Assembly: GCA_026004875.1 (NCBI GenBank)
Contig: BPJZ01000012.1
Location: 1 to 64,000, forward strand
From: Candidatus Poribacteria bacterium
GTDB lineage: Bacteria; Poribacteria; WGA-4E; GCA-2687025
Length of the DNA: 64,000 bases
Direction of reading: 5' to 3'
In this document: positions 28,872 through 35,910 of the stretch, piece after piece
Layout of the letters: every line of letters begins with the position of its first letter
Position numbering within the stretch: the stretch's first letter is position 1
Translations under genes and position numbers: made by a program
The notes under the pieces: model-generated
Databases searched by the model: none
What the model saw: the letters and a program-made list of their open reading frames with translations, nothing else
Told to the model about the DNA's origin: nothing

Positions 28872-29822
28872 ATGTTGTTTGTGGATCGCGAGCCTGAAGA
28901 GACGACCTCCGGCGACATTCAAACGCGAGTGGTGACCTGCCAGTCGTACGCGCGAGCGTTGCTGGAAGCGCGGCTCTCCTCACGGCTCAAGCGACGGGTG
29001 CGGGTGGACCTGGGCTCGGCGCAGTTTGGAACCTTCGCCGACTTTGAAAGCCGGGTGGACAGCCCCAGCAGTCTTTGCGCCTATCTGATCGGGGATCGGC
29101 ATCGGGCCGTTTTGGAGATTAACCAGGGGGTGGCCTTCTCCATCGTGGACCTCTTGATGGGGGGCAAAGGGTATCCACCGGTCGAGACCCGACCCTTAAG
29201 CCCTCTGGAGCAGAGCCTCATGTCCAGTCTCTTTGAGGCGTTCGCTGAGGACCTGGAACGGGCTTGGAGCCAACTGCTCCCCTTCAAGTGGCGGGTCGTC
29301 CAGGAGTCCCAGTACACCTATTCTCTGGAGCAGATTCGGCCGAGCGACCGGATGGTGATCGTCCTCTTTGAGGTGGGGATCACCGAGCTATTGGCCGAGC
29401 GGCACCAAGCGGCGGAGGTGTCCGGCCACGAGAAGGAAACCGTCCTGGTCGAAGGGACTATTCAGCTGGCGATCCCGCTCGCCGCGATTCTGGCCGACCA
29501 ACGTCGTCTTCAGGCGGCGGCCACCAAGCAACCTCGCGTTGAGGAGTTGGTTCAGAGCCCGCTGGTGCACGTTCTTCCCCTGCGCGTTCAGGCGATGCTT
29601 CCGCCGGCGACGATCACTCTCCGCCGACTCTTGGAGCTGCAGGAGGGAGACGTCCTGGAGTTCGCCGACTGGGAGGTGGGGGAGAACGGAGAGGGGAATA
29701 TTGAAGTGGTCGTCTCGATCGAGGGGCGTCCTCGGTTCTACGGAAGACTGGGGGCAATCCATCGGAAGCGAGCGGTTCAGATTCAACGGCCGATGAACCA
29801 CGACGCGGAGGCGGAGAGCTAG
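28872..29822 (+). CDS. fliM: Flagellar motor switch protein FliM lacking the CheY-binding N-terminus
   Basis: C-ring protein between FliG and FliN. Recognisable parts are the middle domain (LCAYLIGDRHRAVLEINQGV, FSIVDLLMGGKGYPPVETRP), QLAIPLAAILA and the C-terminal SpoA/FliN-like domain (LPLRVQAMLPPATITLRRLL). ATG 28872 gives 316 residues; TTG 28863 would add three. FliM normally begins with LSQxEIDALL, which binds phospho-CheY, then a linker; here only about 20 unrelated residues (MLFVDREPEETTSG) precede the middle domain. The missing motif agrees with the absence of chemotaxis genes in the window. It heads the fliMNOPQ unit under its own promoter. Confidence 0.9.
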   Translation: MLFVDREPEETTSGDIQTRVVTCQSYARALLEARLSSRLKRRVRVDLGSAQFGTFADFESRVDSPSSLCAYLIGDRHRAVLEINQGVAFSIVDLLMGGKGYPPVETRPLSPLEQSLMSSLFEAFAEDLERAWSQLLPFKWRVVQESQYTYSLEQIRPSDRMVIVLFEVGITELLAERHQAAEVSGHEKETVLVEGTIQLAIPLAAILADQRRLQAAATKQPRVEELVQSPLVHVLPLRVQAMLPPATITLRRLLELQEGDVLEFADWEVGENGEGNIEVVVSIEGRPRFYGRLGAIHRKRAVQIQRPMNHDAEAES

Positions 29823-29882
29823 GCGAGCGAAGCGCTGAGCATCGGAGCGGGACGCTCCGTGGGCGTCCAAGGAGGAGTCCGG

Positions 29883-30254
29883 ATGAACAACCATCGCAAC
29901 GGCGGCGATCCGTTTGATATTCGAGAGAACGCCGGTTTTGAGCGCGGGCCAAACGGTCCCAGCGAAGAGGCCTATGAGGAGACCGGAGAGTTTGGCAACA
30001 TCGAACTGTTGCTAGATATCCCCTTGACGATCACCGTTGAGCTGGGGGAGGCCCGTCTTCCGCTGGAGGAGGTGCTCCGACTTGGCCCCGGTTCGGTCCT
30101 TCGACTCAATCGGGGAGAACACGAAGGGGTCGAACTGCGGGTGAACGGTCGCTTGATCGCGACCGGCCAGATTATCCAACTGCCCGAGGGCGGCATCGGC
30201 GTGGAGGTCGTCTCGATCGCCACCCGATCGGAGAGGCTGCGGAGCCTCCAATGA
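29883..30254 (+). CDS. fliN: Flagellar motor switch protein FliN
   Basis: C-ring base protein that also docks FliH. The 123 residues end in a complete SpoA domain: LLLDIPLTITVELGEARLPL, LRLGPGSVLRLNRGEHEGVE, LRVNGRLIATGQIIQLPEGG. The acidic N-terminal 40 residues are variable, as usual. The ATG at 29883 follows AAGGAGGAG. It overlaps fliO by 4 bases (ATGA), so the two are translationally coupled. Confidence 0.96.
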   Translation: MNNHRNGGDPFDIRENAGFERGPNGPSEEAYEETGEFGNIELLLDIPLTITVELGEARLPLEEVLRLGPGSVLRLNRGEHEGVELRVNGRLIATGQIIQLPEGGIGVEVVSIATRSERLRSLQ

Positions 30255-30763
30255 ACCTGCGAGTTCGAGCGGTTCAGGCGCTGATCGGCACAGTTCCCCT
30301 GCTGGCTGTGTTTGGCCAGCAGAGTCAGGAGGGGGCCCCCGCCGGCTTTCTCCCTTCAGTCGAGGAATCCTCCTCTTCCACCGCCCCGCCGCTCGACTTC
30401 ACTCAGGCCGCTCTCAACGTTTTCATCGCGTTGATTCTCGTCCTCGTTGTGGTAGTGCTCCTGGCGGTGGCGCTCAAGCGGCTCTCCTACCGGATGCGCC
30501 AGACCGGCGGGGGGGAGATTCGTATTCTGGCCCAGCTTCCCATCGGTCCTAGCCAGCAGTTGACCGTCGTCGAGATTGCCGGCGAGGTGCTCGTCCTTGG
30601 GGTCACTGAGCACTCCGTGACGGCGCTGGCCGAGATTGACGACGTCCAGACGATCCAGCGACTCCGGGCGCAGGAGGGTGTGCCCTCGGCCTCCCTGGGA
30701 CGGTTGCCTTCGTTTCGCGAGTGGTTACGACGCGCCCAACAGGGGCCGGTAGGCAAGTCATGA
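30251..30763 (+). CDS. fliO: Flagellar biosynthetic protein FliO
   Basis: Membrane protein that assists assembly of the FliP ring of the export gate. It has a short N-terminal hydrophobic segment, one clear membrane span (VFIALILVLVVVVLLAVALK, about residues 57-76) and a small cytosolic domain (GGEIRILAQLPIGPSQQLTV, VEIAGEVLVLGVTEHSVTAL), which is the FliO pattern. Length is 170 residues. Position between fliN and fliP is standard. The stop overlaps the FliP start (ATGATGA). Confidence 0.9.
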   Translation: MNLRVRAVQALIGTVPLLAVFGQQSQEGAPAGFLPSVEESSSSTAPPLDFTQAALNVFIALILVLVVVVLLAVALKRLSYRMRQTGGGEIRILAQLPIGPSQQLTVVEIAGEVLVLGVTEHSVTALAEIDDVQTIQRLRAQEGVPSASLGRLPSFREWLRRAQQGPVGKS

Positions 30764-31563
30764 TGCGGCAAGGCCCTCTGTTCCTTCTTAGCGCTTTGGC
30801 GCTGCTGCTCCTTTTTGTTTTAGCCCTTCCCGCTGGGCGGGCGCAGGAGACGGCTCCCACCCCGGAGGTGCCTGAAGCCCCCACCATTCCGGAGATCACC
30901 TTCTCGATCCAGTTCGGCACCGAGGGGACGCCGCGCAACTTTGCCACCAACCTTCAGATTCTCTTCCTTCTGACCGTCCTTGCGTTGGCGCCCTCGATTC
31001 TGATCATGATGACTTCGTTTACCCGCATCGTCGTTGTGCTCTCTTTTCTTCGTCAGGCGATGGGAACTCAGCAGGCGCCCCCCAACCAAGTCCTGGTCGG
31101 GCTGGCCCTCTTTTTAACCCTCTTTGTCATGATGCCCACCTGGAACCGGATCCATCAGGAGGCGCTTCAACCCTACCTCGCCAACGAGATCACCCAGCCG
31201 GAGATGTTCCGGCGGGCGCTGGGGCCCATTCGGGAGTTCATGTTTCGTCAGACGCGCGAGCGGGACTTGGCGTTGATGGTACGGCTTTCGCAGCGGCCTA
31301 ATCCGGCAACGCCGGATGACGTGCCGACGCATGTGCTGATCCCGGCGTTTATCATCAGCGAGCTGAAGACCGCCTTTCAGCTTGCCTTTCTGCTCTATCT
31401 ACCCTTTGTGGTGATTGACATCGTGGTCGCCTCGGCGTTGATGTCGATCGGCGTGCTGATGCTTCCGCCGCTGATGATCTCCTTGCCGCTGAAGCTACTC
31501 CTTTTTGTCCTGGCGGACGGCTGGAACCTGCTGGTCGGATCACTGGTGCGGGGCTTTCAGTAG
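30760..31563 (+). CDS. fliP: Flagellar export gate protein FliP
   Basis: Core of the export channel, normally a ring of five FliP with FliQ and FliR. From ATG 30760 (overlapping the fliO stop) the 267 residues begin with a cleavable signal (FLLSALALLLLFVLALPAGR), as in known FliP. Then come LAPSILIMMTSFTRIVVVLS, FLRQAMGTQQAPPNQVLVGL and the C-terminal PAFIISELKTAFQLAFLLYL and MLPPLMISLPLKLLLFVLAD. All FliP signatures are present. fliQ follows after 10 bases. Confidence 0.97.
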   Translation: MMRQGPLFLLSALALLLLFVLALPAGRAQETAPTPEVPEAPTIPEITFSIQFGTEGTPRNFATNLQILFLLTVLALAPSILIMMTSFTRIVVVLSFLRQAMGTQQAPPNQVLVGLALFLTLFVMMPTWNRIHQEALQPYLANEITQPEMFRRALGPIREFMFRQTRERDLALMVRLSQRPNPATPDDVPTHVLIPAFIISELKTAFQLAFLLYLPFVVIDIVVASALMSIGVLMLPPLMISLPLKLLLFVLADGWNLLVGSLVRGFQ

Positions 31564-31573
31564 GGAAGGGACA

Positions 31574-31858
31574 ATGAACGAACAGGTGGTGATCGATCTG
31601 GTGCGTGAGATGATCTGGGTGACGGCCTTGATCTCGGCGCCGGTGCTCTTGACCGCCCTGGTCGTCGGGCTGGCGATCAGCATCCTCCAGGCGATCACCC
31701 AGATTCACGAGATGACGCTCACTTTTATCCCAAAGATCGTCACCATCTCGCTGGTTTTGGTGCTGTTGCTTCCCTGGGTGCTCCACACGCTGGTCAGCTA
31801 CGGCGTCAAGGTGCTGAGTTCGATGACGAGCTATCTCGACATAGGGATTCGGTTTTAA
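31574..31858 (+). CDS. fliQ: Flagellar export gate protein FliQ
   Basis: Small two-span membrane protein of the export gate, 94 residues (normally about 89). The sequence VTALISAPVLLTALVVGLAI then SILQAITQIHEMTLTFIPKI is diagnostic. The ATG at 31574 follows GGGAAGGGACA. fliR and flhB normally come next but are absent; the following gene (2 bases after the stop) is dgcN. fliR must lie elsewhere if the flagellum is functional. Confidence 0.96.
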   Translation: MNEQVVIDLVREMIWVTALISAPVLLTALVVGLAISILQAITQIHEMTLTFIPKIVTISLVLVLLLPWVLHTLVSYGVKVLSSMTSYLDIGIRF

Positions 31859-31859
31859 G

Positions 31860-32927
31860 ATGCGCATTCAATCGGTGGACCTGAGCCAGGAACGAATTGC
31901 CCTGTTAGCGGAGAAGACCTTTGGTGTCCTGGAGTCTAAATTAGCTGCGGCGCTGATCCGGTACCGCGGCGATCAGGTCGTCTGCGTCATTGACAGCCAG
32001 CACGCGGGGAAGAAGGCCGCCGAGGTGATCGGGATCGGCGGGGAGATCCCGATTGTGGGGAGCCTGGAGGAGGCGCTCCGGTATGAGCCGAGCGTGCTCA
32101 TTTTGGGCATCGCTCCGCCGGGAGGCCGTCTGCCCCAGGAGTGGCGCGGATGGATCGTTCGCGCCTTAGAGGCTGGCTTGAGCGTGATGAGCGGGCTTCA
32201 TACGTTCCTCGCCGAGGACGCGGAGTTTGCCGCGCTGGCACGAAAGACCGGCGCCCGCATCTGGGACGTACGCCGACCTCCGGACGACCTGCCGGTAGGA
32301 GCGATGCGAGCGCTGGAGATTCCGGCCAAGCGCATCCTCACCGTCGGCTCTGACTGTCGCGTTGGCAAGATGGTCGCCGCCTTGGAGATGGACCGGGAGG
32401 CCCAAAAGCGAGGGATCCGCTCCGCCTTCTGCGCCACCGGACAGATCGGTATCATGATCGCTGGCTCCGGCATCGCTGTAGACGCGGTGGTCTCCGACTT
32501 TGTCTCTGGGGCCACCGAGATGATCCTCTTGGAGCGGTATCAAACGACCGGTGCCGAGTGGCTCTTTGTAGAAGGACAGGGGTCCATTCAGCACCCCTCT
32601 TATTCCGGCGTGACGCTCGGGCTGCTTCACGGCTCCCTTCCGGAGGCGATGATCCTTTGTCACCACGCCAGTCGAAGGCATGTAGCGCGGTTTGAGGGTC
32701 TTCCCATCCCCCCGCTTGTGGAGTTAATCGCGATGTACGAGACCGCGGCGGCCTGGCTGGTGCCGGCAAAGGTGGTCGGCATTGCGCTGAACACCTTCGA
32801 CCTGGATGAGTCCCAGGCGCGCCGAGCCGTTCGACAGGCCGCAGAAGAGACCGGGCTCCCGGCAACCGATCCGGTGCGCTTTGGCGCCGGCGTGCTGGTG
32901 GACGCCCTTCAGGAGGTGCTCGGGTGA
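31860..32927 (+). CDS. dgcN: DUF1611-family protein, probable N-acetyltransferase DgcN
   Basis: A 355-residue cytosolic protein of the DUF1611 family. It has an N-terminal Rossmann-like half and a C-terminal P-loop-like half with ILTVGSDCRVGKMVAALEMD and GIRSAFCATGQIGIMIAGSG. The C-terminal FDLDESQARRAVRQAAEETG then FGAGVLVDALQ matches the family end. Members next to an enolase-superfamily gene have been described as DgcN, which acetylates D-glutamate so that DgcA can epimerise it. It starts 2 bases after the fliQ stop and overlaps dgcA by 4 bases. The pairing makes the function probable; the family also has members of unknown role. Confidence 0.8.
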   Translation: MRIQSVDLSQERIALLAEKTFGVLESKLAAALIRYRGDQVVCVIDSQHAGKKAAEVIGIGGEIPIVGSLEEALRYEPSVLILGIAPPGGRLPQEWRGWIVRALEAGLSVMSGLHTFLAEDAEFAALARKTGARIWDVRRPPDDLPVGAMRALEIPAKRILTVGSDCRVGKMVAALEMDREAQKRGIRSAFCATGQIGIMIAGSGIAVDAVVSDFVSGATEMILLERYQTTGAEWLFVEGQGSIQHPSYSGVTLGLLHGSLPEAMILCHHASRRHVARFEGLPIPPLVELIAMYETAAAWLVPAKVVGIALNTFDLDESQARRAVRQAAEETGLPATDPVRFGAGVLVDALQEVLG

Positions 32928-33940
32928 AGATTGAGTTCCAACGATTGACGTTGCGGTTGCGTCATCCCTGGCGAATCGCGCGGGAGCGGACTCAGGAGAC
33001 CAAAGAGGTGCTCCTCGTCCGGGTGGGGAACGGGTTCGGTGAGATTGTCCCCTCTCCGTTTTATGGCGAGACGACCGAGACGGCGACGGTTGTGTTGCAG
33101 CACTACGCTGAGGAGCTAGGCGATCTCCCCGACGAGGCGCCGATTCAGGCCGTCTTGAGCCGATTGGATCGGGGGCTGCGGGGCCATCCGGCGGCCCGTG
33201 CTGGGCTGGAGATGGCACTCTGGGACCAACTTGGCCGCCGGGCGAACCTTCCCCTCTGGCGACTGTGGGGCGTGGACCCGGCTCGGATGCCGGTGACCTC
33301 CTTCACGATCGGCCTAGACACCCCCGAGCGAATGCAGCAGAAGGCTCGAGAGGCTCCAGAGGGCACCGTCTTAAAAGTGAAGTTGGGCACCGAGGAGGAC
33401 TTGGAGATCGTCCGGTCGCTTCGGGATGTTACCGATCGGCCCATTCGCGTGGACGCCAATACTGCCTGGACGCCTCAGGAGGCGGTGCGAAAGATCGAGG
33501 CGCTGGAGCGGCTAGGAGTTGAGCTCATCGAGCAGCCGGTTGCAGCGGAAGACCGGGAGGGGCTCCGTTACGTTCGAGAGCGGTCGCCGCTTCCGATCCT
33601 CGCCGATGAGAGCGCCCCCAACGCCGACGCGGTGCCCGATCTCGTTGGGGCTGCCGATGGGGTCAACGTCAAGCTGAACAAATGCGGTGGACTTCTCGAA
33701 GCGCTCCGGATGATCCACGTCGCCCGAACTCATCGACTCCGGGTGATGGTTGGTTGCATGATCCAAACCTCGATCGGAATCGCAGCAGCCGCGCAGTTGG
33801 CTCCCCTGGCCGATTGGGTGGACCTGGACGGAAACCTGCATGTGCTCAACGACCCCTTCCAAGGGCCGCGACTGGAAGCGGGTCGGTTGCTGCTCACCGA
33901 AGCGCCGGGGTTGGGCGTTCGATATCGGAGCGGGACATAA
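32924..33940 (+). CDS. dgcA: Enolase-superfamily racemase/epimerase, probable DgcA (or L-Ala-D/L-Glu epimerase)
   Basis: 338 residues with the muconate-lactonizing subgroup plan: a capping domain, then a TIM barrel with catalytic KxK (VLKVKLG), metal ligands Asp (RVDANTAW), Glu (LIEQPVAAED) and Asp (ILADES), and the second-half Lys (GVNVKLNKCGGL). It acts on a dipeptide or N-acyl amino acid. The GTG start overlaps the dgcN stop (GTGA). With dgcN upstream, N-acetyl-D-glutamate racemisation in D-glutamate use is most likely; peptidoglycan-peptide (Ala-Glu) epimerisation is the alternative, and both would recycle cell-wall D-glutamate. Confidence 0.85.
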   Translation: MKIEFQRLTLRLRHPWRIARERTQETKEVLLVRVGNGFGEIVPSPFYGETTETATVVLQHYAEELGDLPDEAPIQAVLSRLDRGLRGHPAARAGLEMALWDQLGRRANLPLWRLWGVDPARMPVTSFTIGLDTPERMQQKAREAPEGTVLKVKLGTEEDLEIVRSLRDVTDRPIRVDANTAWTPQEAVRKIEALERLGVELIEQPVAAEDREGLRYVRERSPLPILADESAPNADAVPDLVGAADGVNVKLNKCGGLLEALRMIHVARTHRLRVMVGCMIQTSIGIAAAAQLAPLADWVDLDGNLHVLNDPFQGPRLEAGRLLLTEAPGLGVRYRSGT

Positions 33941-33966
33941 CGGTCAAGAGAGGGAAGGCCGCCTCG

Positions 33967-35820
33967 ATGGAAGCTCAGGCGCTGAGTCCCTCTCAGGTTC
34001 TTACTCTCCTTTCGCCCGCCGATATTGTCCTTGTAAACGCGTATCTCCGAGGACGAGGCCTCGATCCGGCTTTGTTTTGGAAGCGTTGGAGTACCGGTGG
34101 GTTCGCCAGGGCGGCCCCGCTGCTCAAGTCGAATCGCTCGCTGAAGTTTCGCAGCATCTTCGAGTTGATTCAAAGGATCGGAGACGCGATCCCCGGCCAT
34201 CGCCAGAAGTACGAAGGGGTCGTCTTCACGCCGGCCCCAATTGTGGGCTACATCAACCGACGGGTGATTCTGGAAGCTGTAGCCAAGCAAAACCGACCGG
34301 TTCGGGTCCTTGATCCGGCCTGTGGCGCCGGAGCGTTTTTAGCGGACGCCCTTCTTAAGCTCGTCGAGACGACCGGCCTTTCGGCTCGGACTCTCGTTGA
34401 AGAGCACCTTTGGGGATTTGAGCTGAGCCCGGAACTAGCGGCCAGCTCGGCGCTGGTGCTCTCGCTCCTAACTTACGAGCTTGAGAGGACATTGCCCGCA
34501 CGGCTGAATCTCTTCTGTGGCAATGCGCTGTCTCCGGAGTTTCTCAGCCGCGCGATCGGCGGAGAGACGTTTGACGCCGTCATTGGCAATCCACCCTACA
34601 TTCGAGTTCAGAACCTCTCCGAGGAGATGAGAGAAGTCGTTCGGAGATCGTGGCGGCTCGTACGAGGCGACACCGACGCCTATATTGCGTTTTTTGAGTT
34701 AGGCTTGCGGGTTCTGAGCGACCGGGGAAGACTCGGCTACATCACCCCGAAGAGCTTCTTTAGCAGCTATGCGGGGAGAGCGCTCCGGGACCACCTTGTT
34801 CAGAGGCGGTATCTTGAAGAGCTTGTGGACTTTGGACACCTCCAGGTGTTTGAAGGCGTCACGACCTATGCGGCCATCACGATCTGCGCGGCGGAAAGGG
34901 GGAATCACGTCCGTTATGTCCGGGTGACATCTCCGGAGGAGTTTCACCAACTCGCTGCTCTGAAGGCCGAACGGTTTGATCTGTCGGCTCTCTCTCGACC
35001 GCGCTGGTTGTTTCCGCCGCCGGAGGTCCGAGAACAGTTCGAACTTTTGCGCCGGGCACCTCTCCGTCTCCAGGATGTTGCTGACATTCGAGTGGGTCTC
35101 GCTACCTTGCGGGATCACGTCTACATTTTTCGAGATGCCGCGCTAGAGGGAGACTACCTCATCGTTCGGCGAAAAGGGGCTCGCTTCCGGATAGAGCGAT
35201 CTCTCTGTCGTCCCATTGTCAAAGCGAGCCGGGTAGCCCACAGATCGTCCGGCCGATCTTCTCCCTACTTTCTCATTTTTCCTTACCGCATTGTGGACGG
35301 CCGAGCGGTGCTGATCGAAGAGAGCGAGCTTTCAGCGCGGTATCCGGAGGGGTACGCATACCTTCTAGCGCACAAGGAGGAACTTAGTCGTCGAGATCGA
35401 GGAAAGGGATCCTACCCAGCATGGTACGCCTTTGGGAGGACTCAGGGTCTGACGACGACGTTCGGCCCGAAGGTACTGACGCCAATGATGGCCCGGACGC
35501 CGAGCTTTGCGGTCTCCTCCGACCCAGAAGCGACGTTCTATAGCGGCTATGGGGTTTTCCCTCACACGTCCCCCTATACCGACCTAGAGCTGCTCTGCAG
35601 AATCCTGAACTCCGAGGCGATGCAGGTTTACATCCGCTCGGTCAGTCGGGAGTACCGGGGGGGATGGTGGTCTTACGCAAAGACGTTCATCAAGGATTTT
35701 CCGATCCCCTTTCTTGATCAGGAGGACAGGACAACCGTTCTACGAATGGAGAAGCAGGAGATGAACGCCTGGCTTTGGGAGAGGTATCGAACAAGTTCTG
35801 TGGGGTCGGCTAAGGGCTAG
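33967..35820 (+). CDS. Orphan N6-adenine DNA methyltransferase (Eco57I/TaqI-like)
   Basis: 617 residues. The S-adenosylmethionine motif is VLDPACGAGAF (about residues 114-124) and the catalytic motif is GNPPYIRV (about 210), both standard for gamma-class N6-adenine methyltransferases. The segment LGYITPKSFFSSYAGRALRD and the C-terminal FPHTSPYTDLELLCRILNSE then SYAKTFIKDFPIP resemble TaqI/Eco57I-type target-recognition regions. There is no PD-ExK nuclease domain, and no restriction gene is adjacent, so it is an orphan methylase or a remnant of a type IIG or BREX-like system. ATG 33967 follows GGGAAGG. The gene looks richer in A/T and rare codons than its neighbours, suggesting transfer. Confidence 0.85.
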   Translation: MEAQALSPSQVLTLLSPADIVLVNAYLRGRGLDPALFWKRWSTGGFARAAPLLKSNRSLKFRSIFELIQRIGDAIPGHRQKYEGVVFTPAPIVGYINRRVILEAVAKQNRPVRVLDPACGAGAFLADALLKLVETTGLSARTLVEEHLWGFELSPELAASSALVLSLLTYELERTLPARLNLFCGNALSPEFLSRAIGGETFDAVIGNPPYIRVQNLSEEMREVVRRSWRLVRGDTDAYIAFFELGLRVLSDRGRLGYITPKSFFSSYAGRALRDHLVQRRYLEELVDFGHLQVFEGVTTYAAITICAAERGNHVRYVRVTSPEEFHQLAALKAERFDLSALSRPRWLFPPPEVREQFELLRRAPLRLQDVADIRVGLATLRDHVYIFRDAALEGDYLIVRRKGARFRIERSLCRPIVKASRVAHRSSGRSSPYFLIFPYRIVDGRAVLIEESELSARYPEGYAYLLAHKEELSRRDRGKGSYPAWYAFGRTQGLTTTFGPKVLTPMMARTPSFAVSSDPEATFYSGYGVFPHTSPYTDLELLCRILNSEAMQVYIRSVSREYRGGWWSYAKTFIKDFPIPFLDQEDRTTVLRMEKQEMNAWLWERYRTSSVGSAKG

Positions 35821-35859
35821 GGCAGCCCTGGGACTTTCCTCGGACCTTCCAAGAAGGGA

Positions 35860-35890
35860 AAGGGCCTCTTCTCATGGAGAAGAGGCCCTT
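35860..35890. terminator. Strong bidirectional terminator hairpin
   Basis: A perfect 14-base stem (35860-35873 with 35877-35890; AAGGGCCTCTTCTC on the left) closes on a 3-base loop, between the convergent methyltransferase (stop 35820) and nrdJ (stop 35911). The flanks are only moderately T-rich, but stem strength and position are convincing. Confidence 0.8.
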
Positions 35891-35910
35891 GAGCAGCTTT
35901 CTCGGTGCTC

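Noticed and set aside
33682-33966. Upstream extension of the methyltransferase frame into dgcA
   Set aside because: The extra residues overlap dgcA, look random, and ATG 33967 has a good ribosome binding site.
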